From contig NZ_BMES01000001.1 of the NCBI RefSeq assembly GCF_014636935.1, forward strand, positions 785,383-849,382: a stretch of 64,000 nt of DNA, in the 5' to 3' direction. Below are positions 28,340-37,504 of this stretch, one piece after another; the first letter of the stretch is position 1; the number at the start of each line of letters is the position of its first letter. The position numbers were made by a program, and so were the translations under genes. The notes under the pieces are model-generated. The model saw only the letters and a list, made by a program, of their open reading frames with translations. It ran no database searches and had not been told where the DNA came from. This stretch comes from Alsobacter metallidurans. Its GTDB lineage: Bacteria; Pseudomonadota; Alphaproteobacteria; Rhizobiales; Beijerinckiaceae.

Positions 28340-28350
28340 GGACCACCGCC

Positions 28351-30603
28351 ATGCTGAATGCCGAACACACCCAGGGCGCGCATGTCGGCGCCCCGCGCTC
28401 GCGCGTTGACGGACGCCTGAAAGTGACGGGCGCTGCGCGCTACGCTGCCGAATTCCCGGCCGATAGCCTGCTGCACGGCGTGATCGTGTCTAGCGCGGTC
28501 ACGCGCGGGAAGATCAAGCGCATCCACACCGGGGACGCAAAGGCGCAGCCCGGCGTGGTCGAGGTGTTCACGCACGAGAACCGGCCCTCCACGGCCTGGT
28601 TCGACTACAAGTACCGCGACGAGACGGCCCCTCCGGGGTCGCCGTTCCGGCCGCTCTACGACGACGAGATCCAGTTCAGCGGCCAGGCGATCGCGTTGGT
28701 GGTGGCCGAGACTTTCGAAGCCGCGAGGGCCGCAGCCATGCTGGTCCGGGTGGAATACACGCCTGCCGATCATGCAACCAACCTCGATCTGCAGCTCGAC
28801 GAGGCCTATGTGCCTCCCAAGAAGCGCAACGGCATCAAGCCCCCGCCGAAGCCGCGGGGCGACGCGGAGGCTGCGTTTGCGGCCGCGCCCGTGAAGCTTC
28901 AGAACGAGTACCGGGTTGCGATCGAACACCACAATCCGATGGAGCCCCACGCCACCACGGTGGTCTGGAAAGGCGGCGGCAAACTCACTATTCACGACAA
29001 GACGCAGGGTTCGCAAAACTCGCAATCCTATGTCACCAACGTTTTCGGTCTCTCGGCCGACGACGTCGAGGTGATCTCGCCATTCGTGGGCGGCGCATTC
29101 GGCTCAGGGCTGCGGCCCCAGCACCAGCTTTTCCTCGCCGTGATGGCGGCGCTGCAGTTGGAGCGCTCCGTTCGGGTAGAGCTCACGCGCGACCAGACCT
29201 TCACGCTCGGCTACCGGCCCTGCACGATTCAGCAGGTGAGCCTCGCGGCCAATCGCGACGGCAAGCTCCAGTCCGTGATGCACAATGCGACGGCCGGAAC
29301 GTCCCGGTTTGAAGACTACCAGGAGGTGGTCGTGAACTGGTCGGGGCTGCTCTACGACAGCCCCAATGCGTCCTTCGACTACCGCCTCGCCAAGCTCGAT
29401 ACCTACACGCCATCCGATATGCGCGCGCCGGGCGCAACCCTTGGTGTCTTTGCGCTTGAAGCCGCCATGGACGAACTCTCCTGCGAACTCGGCATGGACC
29501 CAATCGAGCTTCGTCTTCGCAACTACGCGGATCGTGACGAGAACGACGACAAGGCGTTCACCAGCAAGGAGCTTCGCGCATGCTACCGGCAGGGCGCGGA
29601 GCGCTTCGGCTGGTCGCGCCGCTCGTCAAAGCCCCGCAGCATGCGCGAGGGCCGCGAACTGATCGGCATGGGGATGGCCAGCGGCGTTTGGGAAGCCATG
29701 ATGCAGAAGACCGCCGCCCGGGCGACTCTGACGGCCGATGGAAAGCTGGAAATCGCCTGTGCGACCGCTGACATCGGCACCGGAACCTATACAATTCTGG
29801 CGCAGATCGCCGCCGACGCTCTCGGCCTTCCGCTGGAGCGCGTCTCGGTGAAGCTCGGCGACAGCTCCCTGCCAAAGTCGCCCGTGGAAGGTGGGTCCTG
29901 GACCGCCGCATCGGCCGGAAGCGCCGTGCAGGCGGCCTGCGACAGCGTCAAGCAGGCGTTGCTGACGGCTGCGCGTGGCCTGGAAGGCTCCCCGCTCGCC
30001 AATGTGGACCTCGACCGGATCGTGCTCCGCGACGGCCGCGCCGAGGTGGCCGCGCATTCATCGGCCGGCCTCGCGATCGAGGACATCATGCGCGGCGCCG
30101 GCAAGCAAAAGCTCGAAGCCGAGGAAAGCGCCGCCCCGAGCAAGACCGCCATGCTGACGCATGTGGGCTACACGCATTCGGCCGTCTTCGCCGAAGTGCG
30201 GGTGGATGAGGAACTCGGCGTCGTGCGTGTCACCCGCATCGTGAACGCGGTCGCGGCCGGCAAGATCATCAATCCCAAGACGGCGCGCAGCCAGATCCTC
30301 GGCGGCGTCGTGATGGGCATCGGCATGGCGCTGGAAGAAGAGACCTTGGTGGACCACCACCTCGGCCGCTTCATGAACCACAACTTGGCCGAGTACCACG
30401 TGCCCGTGAACGCCGACATACACGACATCGATGTCCTGTTCGTCGAGGAGCACGACGAGATGGTGAGCCCGATCGGAGTCAAGGGCCTCGGCGAGATCGG
30501 GATCGTCGGCACGGCCGCCGCCATCGCCAACGCGATTCATCACGCGACCGGCAAGCGCATGCGCGACCTGCCGATCACCATCGACAAGATCATCGGCGCG
30601 TGA
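28351..30603 (+). CDS. Aldehyde oxidoreductase, molybdopterin-binding subunit (PaoC-like)
   Basis: 750 residues, the catalytic subunit of a molybdenum hydroxylase. It has the N-terminal a/b hammerhead domain (GAARYAAEFPADSLLHGVIV), molybdopterin contacts (PFVGGAFGSGL, DMRAPGATLGVFALEAAMDEL) and the active-site glutamate in GVKGLGEIGIVGTAAAIANA. Length and order match PaoC/YagR. The likely activity is oxidation of aldehydes to acids. The dedicated XdhC/PaoD-type maturation chaperone is not in this window. It follows the FAD subunit by 11 bases. Confidence 0.93.
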   Translation: MLNAEHTQGAHVGAPRSRVDGRLKVTGAARYAAEFPADSLLHGVIVSSAVTRGKIKRIHTGDAKAQPGVVEVFTHENRPSTAWFDYKYRDETAPPGSPFRPLYDDEIQFSGQAIALVVAETFEAARAAAMLVRVEYTPADHATNLDLQLDEAYVPPKKRNGIKPPPKPRGDAEAAFAAAPVKLQNEYRVAIEHHNPMEPHATTVVWKGGGKLTIHDKTQGSQNSQSYVTNVFGLSADDVEVISPFVGGAFGSGLRPQHQLFLAVMAALQLERSVRVELTRDQTFTLGYRPCTIQQVSLAANRDGKLQSVMHNATAGTSRFEDYQEVVVNWSGLLYDSPNASFDYRLAKLDTYTPSDMRAPGATLGVFALEAAMDELSCELGMDPIELRLRNYADRDENDDKAFTSKELRACYRQGAERFGWSRRSSKPRSMREGRELIGMGMASGVWEAMMQKTAARATLTADGKLEIACATADIGTGTYTILAQIAADALGLPLERVSVKLGDSSLPKSPVEGGSWTAASAGSAVQAACDSVKQALLTAARGLEGSPLANVDLDRIVLRDGRAEVAAHSSAGLAIEDIMRGAGKQKLEAEESAAPSKTAMLTHVGYTHSAVFAEVRVDEELGVVRVTRIVNAVAAGKIINPKTARSQILGGVVMGIGMALEEETLVDHHLGRFMNHNLAEYHVPVNADIHDIDVLFVEEHDEMVSPIGVKGLGEIGIVGTAAAIANAIHHATGKRMRDLPITIDKIIGA

Positions 30604-30724
30604 CGCGCCGTTGATCTCGTCCCTGAGCATCATCTCGCCAGTGAACGGCGGCTGATGGACGATGATGCTGGGGAAATGGCCGCTGGAGCACAGGCGACCT
30701 GATCCGGTCAGGTCGGTTTGCGCT

Positions 30725-31045
30725 CTAGCGCGGCTTTTCCCTCTGCCAGCCAGACGGCCGGGCGGGCTTGCCGCTTTTGGCCTTCGAGACCCAGAGCGGC
30801 TTCTTGGGCTCGGGTGGCTTGGCGGGCGTTGGGAAACGTCCCATGGCGCCGCGGCGCTGGGCGGCCTCTTCGTGCTTTTCGACAACCTCGTAGGGAAACA
30901 GGCGCGCGTGTTCGTGCGCGGCCTTCCGCGGGACCTCGAGATCGGCTGCTTTCGCGGCCGCGATCTGCTTCTGCCGCTCGGCTGTTTCGTCGACGTGTCG
31001 AACCAGCCGTTTCAGGAAGCGGCCTCTCCATTCCCTGTCGAGCAT
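30725..31045 (-). CDS. Hypothetical basic protein
   Basis: 106 residues from ATG at 31045, which has GAGGA 7 bases upstream. The first half is helical and charged (MLDREWRGRFLKRLVRHVDE, AERQKQIAAAKAADLEVP); the second is Pro/Lys-rich (PTPAKPPEPKKPLWVSKAKSG). No signal or membrane segment is visible. I know no family. It is convergent with the molybdenum hydroxylase operon. An upstream ATG at 31186 gives 153 residues but lacks a ribosome site. Confidence 0.55.
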   Translation of the reverse strand: MLDREWRGRFLKRLVRHVDETAERQKQIAAAKAADLEVPRKAAHEHARLFPYEVVEKHEEAAQRRGAMGRFPTPAKPPEPKKPLWVSKAKSGKPARPSGWQREKPR

Positions 31046-31210
31046 CGCGGATCCTCGCAGCTGGGCCCGGACCGAGATTAGTCCCAGTTCCTCAACGAGG
31101 CGTTTCGAACATTCAGACTTTGTGGCGCGCCGAATGACGACGAGACGTGATCCAGCCGCGCCCGCCATTCGCACACAGTCGGTCAATCATGCCGGCCGGA
31201 GATCGATCGA

Positions 31211-31624
31211 ATGAAGCGCGCGTTGATCCTGTATGGCTGGGCCTTTGCGGTCATGATCCCGCTCGACCTGTTGTGGCTCGGCGTGATCGCCCGCAAATTC
31301 TACGTCGAACAACTTGGCGCCTTGATGCTCGACAGGCCGAACGTGGTCGCGGCGGTTCTGTTCTACGCGCTTTACGTCGTCGGCGTCGTGATCTTCGCCA
31401 TCATGCCGGCCGTGCGCTCCGGCAACTGGGTGGACGCGACCTTGTATGGCGCAGCCTTTGGGCTCTTCGCTTATGCAACTTACGACCTCACCAATCTGGC
31501 GACTCTGCGCGGCTACTCGTTGACGTTGGCCGTCGTCGATATTGCCTGGGGCGTGGCGGTCACATGCGCAACAGCGACCTTCGGGTACTTGCTTGCGAGA
31601 CACTTTGCGGATCTCTCGCAATAG
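31211..31624 (+). CDS. DUF2177 family membrane protein
   Basis: 137 residues with four membrane helices. The family signature is seen in YGWAFAVMIPLDLLWLGVIARKFY near the start, FYALYVVGVVIFAIMPA, GAAFGLFAYATYDLTNLATL and DIAWGVAVTCATATFGYLLA. DUF2177 proteins are inner-membrane proteins of unknown function. It stands alone between two minus-strand genes. Confidence 0.85.
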   Translation: MKRALILYGWAFAVMIPLDLLWLGVIARKFYVEQLGALMLDRPNVVAAVLFYALYVVGVVIFAIMPAVRSGNWVDATLYGAAFGLFAYATYDLTNLATLRGYSLTLAVVDIAWGVAVTCATATFGYLLARHFADLSQ

Positions 31625-31682
31625 ACGCAGCACCGAATGAACCTAATACAGGTTCTCGTGGGGAACATATTGATATTATTGG

Positions 31683-32705
31683 TTAGATAGCGCTGGTCTG
31701 ACCGTAAATCGCGTCAAGAACACGCGAAACGTCCACCAGACGGGCCGCCTCGGCGTCGAACTTCGCACCCTCGGCCAGGCGGCGCGACCAGTCGGCCGCT
31801 GCGCGGCCGCCCCAGCTGTCCGGCGGCGACGAGAGCGTCTCGCGCGCAGTGCCGCGATAAAGTTCCGCTTCGAAATCGTAGAACGACCCGCCGACGTTCC
31901 GGAGCGCCGCGCCGCCGTCGCGCCCGTAAAAGGCGGCCGTAATGATCGCGTCGCGCCCGGCATGCAGGCGCCACGAGCACGCCAGCTGCACAGCGGCCCC
32001 GTTTTCCAGCGTCAGCGTCGCGAGCGCGTAGTCCTCGACCCGGTCCGTCCGGCCTTCGAGGCGTTCGCCACCCGCAAACAGCGACGAAGTCACGCGGGCG
32101 ACCGGCGGGAAGTCCAGCGTCCAGAGCGCCAGGTCCACGAGGTGGACGCCGAGGTCCATCACGCAGCCGCCGCCCGATTGGGCCGGGTGGTAGAACCACG
32201 GCTTGTCCGGCCCATACGCGTTGTGGAACACGAGGTCGACCGCATGCACGTCGCCGAGCGCGCCGGACCGCACCGCGTCCCTGATCTTCCGCATCCCTTC
32301 CGTGAACCGGTAGGAGAAGTCCACCCCGAGCAGCCGGTCGGCCGCGCGTGCGGCGTCGACGACGGCCTTGGCCTCGGCGGCCGTGCGGCCGAGCGGCTTC
32401 TGGCAGAACACCGCGACGCCCCTTGTCAGCGCCCGGATCGACTGCTCGGCATGCAGCGCGCTCGGCGTCGCGATCACGATCCCGTCCAGGCCCATCTCCA
32501 GCATGGCGTCGAGCGATGGCGCCACGGCGGCCCCGGGCGCAACCTTGCGGGCTTCCCCGGCCATCTCGGGGGAGGGGTCGGATACGGCCACGACCTCTAC
32601 GGCTCCCGTTTCGATGATGGCCTGCATGCGGTGCCTGCCGATCCAGCCGACGCCCAGGAAGCCGACGCGCGGGCGTGGTGCGGAAGCGGAAGCCGAGCCC
32701 GACAT
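31683..32705 (-). CDS. Gfo/Idh/MocA-family oxidoreductase
   Basis: 340 residues. The N-terminal Rossmann fold has VGFLGVGWIGRHRMQAII and binds NAD(P). A CQKPLGRTAAEAK motif replaces the usual EKP, keeping the catalytic lysine. DLGVHLVDLALW holds the likely catalytic histidine. The C-terminal half is the substrate domain. Such enzymes oxidise sugars or polyols such as inositol. Its ATG overlaps the stop of the upstream alcohol dehydrogenase (TGATG), so the two are co-translated. Confidence 0.9.
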   Translation of the reverse strand: MSGSASASAPRPRVGFLGVGWIGRHRMQAIIETGAVEVVAVSDPSPEMAGEARKVAPGAAVAPSLDAMLEMGLDGIVIATPSALHAEQSIRALTRGVAVFCQKPLGRTAAEAKAVVDAARAADRLLGVDFSYRFTEGMRKIRDAVRSGALGDVHAVDLVFHNAYGPDKPWFYHPAQSGGGCVMDLGVHLVDLALWTLDFPPVARVTSSLFAGGERLEGRTDRVEDYALATLTLENGAAVQLACSWRLHAGRDAIITAAFYGRDGGAALRNVGGSFYDFEAELYRGTARETLSSPPDSWGGRAAADWSRRLAEGAKFDAEAARLVDVSRVLDAIYGQTSAI

Positions 32706-33673
32706 CAGAATGTCACCAGTGCTTTCAGGAACCCATCCGGCCGGTCGCGCGTGGCGTCCAACGCCTCTCCGAGCCGCTCCAGCGGGTAGCGATGAGTATA
32801 CAGCGACGAGGGGTCGAGGCGACCCGACTCCACAGCCGCGACGGCGTTCCGAATGCCGGTCATGTAGATCTTCGGATTTCGCTCATGCGCGTTGATGACG
32901 TCGATCCCTCGCCAGTTCCAGAGCCACATGTTGACCTGCCGCGGCCCGTCCTGATGGTAGCCGGCCACGATCAGCCGACCCCTCTCGCCTGTGATCTCAC
33001 CCGCGAGATCGAGCGGCCACTGCTTGCCGACGGCCTCGATGACGCGCTCACAGAACGCCCCGCCCGTGAGGTCCTTCACCCGCGTGATGATGGCGTTGTG
33101 GTCGTCCATCGCAATCGTCTCGGCCGCGCCCATGCGCCGCGCGAGATCGAGCGAGTAGGGGCGACGCGAAATCCCGATCACCCGCGCGCCGGCCTGGGAT
33201 GCGAGCCGGGTCAGGATCGCGCCCAGGAAACCAACGCCCACGATTGCGACCGTCTGCCCGGCTTGGACCTGGCTGCGCTCGAAGATGTTCATCGCGCAGC
33301 CGAGGGGCTCGCCCGGGAACGGCTGGTCCGCGAGCGCCGCCGGCAGCTTCACCACATTGGCGGCGTCCGCGACGTCATACTCGGCGTAGCTCCGGTAGGA
33401 GAGCGCCGCCACCCGGTCGCCCGGCGCGACGGAGTCGACGCCTGCGCCGACCGCCTCCACGACGCCCCAACCCTCGTGTCCGAGGTCGCCCGGCTTGGTT
33501 GGAAATTCCATCCACTCCGGCCCGGCCCACGGCGTCAGGTTGGACGCACAGACGCCGCAGCCTTCCAGCCTGATCAGCACCTGCCCGGCGTCGGGCTTCG
33601 GGATCGGCTGCTCGATCACGGCGACCTGCCCGGCCTTTTCGAGGATGGCGGCCCGCATCGTTCCGGCCATCAA
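32705..33673 (-). CDS. Zinc-type alcohol dehydrogenase (MDR family)
   Basis: 322 residues. The catalytic zinc site is suggested by GCGVCASN and GHEGWGVVEAVG. The loop with four cysteines that binds structural zinc is absent, so this is a short MDR. The Rossmann motif is VAIVGVGFLGAILTRLA. The later segment GYHQDGPRQVNMWLWNWRG resembles MDRs of polyol and inositol clusters. MRAAILEKAG, 4 residues in, could be the true start. It probably works with the Gfo/Idh/MocA enzyme and the SDR upstream on a sugar-derived substrate; no transporter is nearby. Confidence 0.88.
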   Translation of the reverse strand: MMAGTMRAAILEKAGQVAVIEQPIPKPDAGQVLIRLEGCGVCASNLTPWAGPEWMEFPTKPGDLGHEGWGVVEAVGAGVDSVAPGDRVAALSYRSYAEYDVADAANVVKLPAALADQPFPGEPLGCAMNIFERSQVQAGQTVAIVGVGFLGAILTRLASQAGARVIGISRRPYSLDLARRMGAAETIAMDDHNAIITRVKDLTGGAFCERVIEAVGKQWPLDLAGEITGERGRLIVAGYHQDGPRQVNMWLWNWRGIDVINAHERNPKIYMTGIRNAVAAVESGRLDPSSLYTHRYPLERLGEALDATRDRPDGFLKALVTF

Positions 33674-33814
33674 CGAGCCTCCCGCCGGGACATGGACCGG
33701 AGGGGCGAAACGAAAGCTGGAAACTGCATCGAAGGCTCGCGCTTGGGAAACACGAGCGCAAACGCGGCCGGAGGAAAGAAGGTTGCGCGTCGGGCCTGCT
33801 GCGTGCGGCCAGCC

Positions 33815-34561
33815 TCAGATGCAGCGCCCGCCGTCGACCTCCATGGCGATCCCGGTCACCAGAGACGCCTCGTCCGAGCACAGAAAGACCGCGGCCATCG
33901 CGATGTCGTGCGGCGTCGACAGGCGGCCTAGCGGAATGGAGCCTACGAACCGTTTGCGGTTCTCCTCCGTGTCGCCGCCCATGAAGGTGGCGAGCAGCGG
34001 CGTCTCGCCCGCCACCGGGTTGATGGCGTTCACCCGCACGCCAAACGGCGCGAGCTCGATCGCCATGCCGCGCGTCGCGCCGATCACCCACGCCTTGGAG
34101 GCGTTGTACCAGGTAAGGTTGGGCCGCGGGCTCACGCCGCCCGTGGACGCGATGTTCAGGATCACGCCCGCGCGGGCCGCCTTGAAGAGCGGCACGGCGT
34201 AGCGCGCCGCCAAGTAGATCGCCCGCATGTTCACGGCCGCAATGCGGTCGAACGTCTCGTCGTCGATCGTCTCTAGCGGCGCCGGCAGGTGCCCCACCCC
34301 GGCGTTGTTGACCACGATGTCGAGCCGCCCATGCTCGCGTTGCGCGGCGTCCACCATGGCCTCGACCTCGGCAGCCCGCGACACGTCCGCCGTGAACGCG
34401 CGTGCGCTGGCGCCGATCGCGGCCGCGACCCGCTCGGCCGCCGCGCCATCGCGGTCCACCACCAGCACGCGCGCGCCCTCGTCCGCGAAGGCCTGCACGA
34501 TCCCGGCCCCGAAGCCGGAGCCTCCGCCCGTCACGATGGCGACTTTCCCCGCAAGCCTCAT
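33815..34561 (-). CDS. Short-chain dehydrogenase/reductase
   Basis: 248 residues, classical SDR. The cofactor motif is TGGGSGFGAG, then NNAG, an IAS serine region and the catalytic YNASK. The C-terminus MEVDGGRCI is typical of FabG-like SDRs acting on sugars or alcohols. Substrate unknown. It is on the same strand as the two following oxidoreductases but 141 bases upstream; that gap shows no further gene. Confidence 0.9.
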   Translation of the reverse strand: MRLAGKVAIVTGGGSGFGAGIVQAFADEGARVLVVDRDGAAAERVAAAIGASARAFTADVSRAAEVEAMVDAAQREHGRLDIVVNNAGVGHLPAPLETIDDETFDRIAAVNMRAIYLAARYAVPLFKAARAGVILNIASTGGVSPRPNLTWYNASKAWVIGATRGMAIELAPFGVRVNAINPVAGETPLLATFMGGDTEENRKRFVGSIPLGRLSTPHDIAMAAVFLCSDEASLVTGIAMEVDGGRCI

Positions 34562-34610
34562 GCTCGTTCCTCCCTGTGCGCCGTCTCGAGCGGCGCTCCG
34601 CCGGGCGAGC

Positions 34611-35927
34611 TTACTCCTGCGCGATGGCGTGGAAAAAGGATCCTGTCACACGGCCCCGGCGGCTGCCGGAGGGCGCGGGCTCGGAGCCGTAGGCGTCGCC
34701 GGCGAGCGCGAAGGGTTCGTCGCCGCCGAGATCCGTCACGCTCGCATAGTGGAATTCGTGCCCCCGCAGCCGTGTGCCGGCCGGCCCGAGCACGCCGTCC
34801 GCCGCCAGCGTCACGGCGCGGTAGCCGAGGTTCATCTTGCGCTTGGCGAAGCTCGTGCTCACCGAAAGCAGCCCCGCCATCGCGTGGTCCACCCCGGCCG
34901 CGTCCGTCAGCACGCGCCCGAGCGTCATGTAGCCGCCGCACTCGCCATGAACGGGCCTGTGCTCCGCGAAAGCCCGCAAGCCGCCGAGGAACTGCGTGGC
35001 CGCCGCCAACCGGCCCGCATGCAGCTCCGGATAGCCGCCCGGCAGCCAGCACACGTCGCAGTCGGCCGCCGGCGCCTCGTCGGCCAGCGGCGAGAACGGG
35101 ACGATCTCGGCCCCGGCTGCGCGCCAATCCTGCAGCAGATGAGGGTACATGAACGAGAACGCTTCGTCCCGCGCCAGCGCGATCCGCCGTCCCGGCGGCC
35201 GCAGGGCGGGACGGCCGGGCCCAAAGGCTCGCAGCGGCGCGGCCGCGGCCTGGATGGCGTCGAGGTTGAGATGCGCTTCCACCATGTCGGCCATGCCGTC
35301 CAGCAGCTGGTCGAGCCCGCTCGTTTCGCTGGCCTGCACGAGGCCGAGATGGCGCTCGGGCAGGCTGACTGCGTCCGAGCGGGGCAGGGCGCCGAACACC
35401 GGCACGCCCAGCTCCCGCACGGCGTCCGTCACCAGCCGGGTGTGCCGGGAGCTGCCGGCCTTGTTGATCACCACCCCGGCCAGCCGGATGCGCGGATCGT
35501 ACAGGGCGCAGCCCTTCACGATGGCGGCGGCCGATTGCGATTGCCCGCTCACGTCCAGCACCAGCAGCACCGGCCAGCCCAGCGCGGCCGCGACGTCCGC
35601 CGAGGAGCCGGACCGCCCGGGCGCAGCCGGCACGCCGTCGAAGAGCCCCATCAGGCCCTCGCAAAAGGCGAGATCGGCGTCCGCGGTCGCCCGCGTGGCG
35701 AGGCCGCCTAGCAGGTGCGGCTCCATCGACCAGGCGTCGAGATTAAGGCTTGGCCGACCCGTCGCGGCGGCGTGGAATGCGGGGTCAATATAGTCCGGCC
35801 CGCATTTCGCGCCCGTCACCCGCAAGCCGCGCCGCGCAAAGGCGCGCAGCAGGCCAAGCGTGACGGTGGTTTTGCCGCTGGACGAGCGTGGGGCCGCAAC
35901 GACGAGGCCGGGTGTCGGAATGGTCAT
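34611..35927 (-). CDS. cobB: Cobyrinate / hydrogenobyrinate a,c-diamide synthase
   Basis: 438 residues. It amidates the a and c carboxylates of the corrin ring using glutamine and ATP. The N-terminal ATPase has the P-loop APRSSSGKTTVTLG. The C-terminal class I glutamine amidotransferase has the nucleophile Cys in HGECGGYMTLG and a His in GHEFHYASV. ATG at 35927 follows CAGGGATGGG; a start at 35972 is less fitting. It is divergent from cbiD and outside the visible riboswitch. Confidence 0.95.
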   Translation of the reverse strand: MTIPTPGLVVAAPRSSSGKTTVTLGLLRAFARRGLRVTGAKCGPDYIDPAFHAAATGRPSLNLDAWSMEPHLLGGLATRATADADLAFCEGLMGLFDGVPAAPGRSGSSADVAAALGWPVLLVLDVSGQSQSAAAIVKGCALYDPRIRLAGVVINKAGSSRHTRLVTDAVRELGVPVFGALPRSDAVSLPERHLGLVQASETSGLDQLLDGMADMVEAHLNLDAIQAAAAPLRAFGPGRPALRPPGRRIALARDEAFSFMYPHLLQDWRAAGAEIVPFSPLADEAPAADCDVCWLPGGYPELHAGRLAAATQFLGGLRAFAEHRPVHGECGGYMTLGRVLTDAAGVDHAMAGLLSVSTSFAKRKMNLGYRAVTLAADGVLGPAGTRLRGHEFHYASVTDLGGDEPFALAGDAYGSEPAPSGSRRGRVTGSFFHAIAQE

Positions 35928-36033
35928 GTCCCATCCCTGCGCGAAATCGGAATACCCGGCAAGGTCCCCCAAGCCGCAACCCTGCGGACCCGCAGCCCTT
36001 TGCGCCGCGCCCGGGAGGCGTTACCACGGTGCG

Positions 36034-37149
36034 ATGAGCCACGCGCCGCCGGAGGACCTCCCGCCCGTCGCCAGCCTTCGCCGGGGCTGGACCACGGGCT
36101 CCTGCGCCACCGCGGCGACCCGCGCCGCCTTCGAGGCGCTGCACACGGGCGTGTTCCCCGACCCGGTCGAAATCCTGCTGCCGAACGGCTCCCGCCCGGC
36201 CTTCGCGCTGGCGGTGACGGAACGCGGCGACGACTTCGCACGCGCCGGCGTCGTCAAGGACGCCGGCGACGACCCGGACGTCACCCACGGAGCGCTCGTG
36301 CTCGCGACGGTGCGTCGCGGGGCTCCAGGTTCCAGCGTCCATTTCCGGGCCGGGCCCGGCGTCGGCATGGTGACGCGCCCCGGCCTGCCGATCCCGCCCG
36401 GCGAACCCGCCATCAACCCCGTCCCGCGCGAAATGATGCGCGCCGCCGTCGCGGAGGCCGCCGCTCTGCTGGGCGTATCGGCTGATTGCGAGATCGAGGT
36501 ATCGATCCCGGGCGGCGAGGAGATCGCCAAGCGAACCCTCAACGGCCGTCTCGGCGTAGTCGGCGGGCTTTCGATCCTGGGCACCACCGGCATCGTGACC
36601 CCCTATAGCTGCGCGGCGTGGATCCACAGCATCCACCGCGGGATCGACGTGGCGCGCGCGTCCGGCCTCCACCACGTCGCGGGAGCAACCGGCGACACCA
36701 GCGAGAAGGCCGTCCAGCGCCTGCACGGGCTGGACGAGATCGCGTTGATCGACATGGGCGACTTCGTCGGCGGCATGCTGAAATATGTGCGCCGCCACCC
36801 GGTGGAGCGCGTCACCGTGGCGGGCGGCTTCGCCAAGATGACCAAGCTCGGGCAGGGCTTGCTCGATCTGCACTCCCGGCGCGGCGAGGTCGATCTCGGC
36901 TGGCTGGCGCAGCGGTTCGCCGAAGCGGGCGCATCGGCCGGGCAGGTCGCCGAGGCGGCCGCTCTGGCGTCCGCCAACGAAGCGCTGCTTCTGGCGCGCA
37001 CCGCCGGCGTCGACCTCGGCGCCGCGGTCGCCGAAGCCGCCTGGGCCACGGCCGCCAAGGCCCTAGCCGGGTCCGGCGTCGAACTGGACGTCGCCGTCTT
37101 CGACCGGCAGGGCGCGCTCGTGGCGCGCACGCCTTTCCGGCCGGTCTGA
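36034..37149 (+). CDS. cbiD: Cobalt-precorrin-5B C1-methyltransferase
   Basis: 371 residues of the CbiD family. Motifs are LRRGWTTGSCATAATRAAFEAL at the start, EVSIPGGEEIAKRTLNGRLG, GGLSILGTTGIVTPYS and VAGGFAKMTKLGQG. CbiD methylates C1 during ring contraction in the anaerobic pathway; in the aerobic pathway CobF does this step. No cobF is seen here although cobG and cobN are present. ATG at 36034 gives the family start. A small CTGCGG/CCGCAG inverted repeat lies in the divergent region before it. Confidence 0.94.
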   Translation: MSHAPPEDLPPVASLRRGWTTGSCATAATRAAFEALHTGVFPDPVEILLPNGSRPAFALAVTERGDDFARAGVVKDAGDDPDVTHGALVLATVRRGAPGSSVHFRAGPGVGMVTRPGLPIPPGEPAINPVPREMMRAAVAEAAALLGVSADCEIEVSIPGGEEIAKRTLNGRLGVVGGLSILGTTGIVTPYSCAAWIHSIHRGIDVARASGLHHVAGATGDTSEKAVQRLHGLDEIALIDMGDFVGGMLKYVRRHPVERVTVAGGFAKMTKLGQGLLDLHSRRGEVDLGWLAQRFAEAGASAGQVAEAAALASANEALLLARTAGVDLGAAVAEAAWATAAKALAGSGVELDVAVFDRQGALVARTPFRPV

Positions 37150-37172
37150 TCCAGGCCTCTGGCGGGGAAAAA

Positions 37173-37201
37173 TTGACAGCCTTCCTTCCTCGCGCCTATC
37201 A
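37173..37201 (+). promoter_or_regulatory. Candidate sigma-70 promoter for the riboswitch transcript
   Basis: TTGACA (37173-37178) is followed after 17 bases by CTATCA (37196-37201), a fair -35/-10 pair directly ahead of the riboswitch. Confidence 0.5.
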
Positions 37202-37204
37202 CTG

Positions 37205-37378
37205 AGGCCGTGAAGGTCCCTCGCATGAGGGTGAATAGGGAATGCGGTGAGCCCCCGGGCGAAGCCGCAGCTGCCCCCGCAACTGTGAGCGGGTAGCCGA
37301 GCGCCGATAAGCCACTGGGGCAACCCGGGAAGGCGGCGCACGGCGCCGATCCGCGAGCCAGGAGACCTGCCCTCACGA
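37205..37378 (+). ncRNA. Cobalamin riboswitch
   Basis: The 5' region has the early paired segment and AGGGAATGCGGTGAG. The middle has CCCCCGCAACTGTGAGCGG, and the 3' end has the B12-box GCCAGGAGACCTGCC (37357-37371). All core elements of the AdoCbl riboswitch are in order. It lies about 130 bases before the DUF1636 gene and so should turn off the DUF1636-cobW-cobN-G-H-I-J operon when B12 is ample. Confidence 0.95.
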
Positions 37379-37504
37379 CAACCGATGCTGCGGGCGGGGC
37401 GCCTTGCGGGATCGTGCGGCCCAGAGCCGCGAACTCTCCGGGGCCGCCGTGCGGTCCCGTCGCGCCCCGATCGAAAGACGCCCAAGGGCGGGAGCGCCGA
37501 GAGA

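Noticed and set aside
36034-37149. Whether this gene could be the aerobic cobF
   Set aside because: WTTGSCATAA and the rest of the motif order are those of CbiD. CobF is a SAM methyltransferase of the CbiF/CobM fold, with different motifs.
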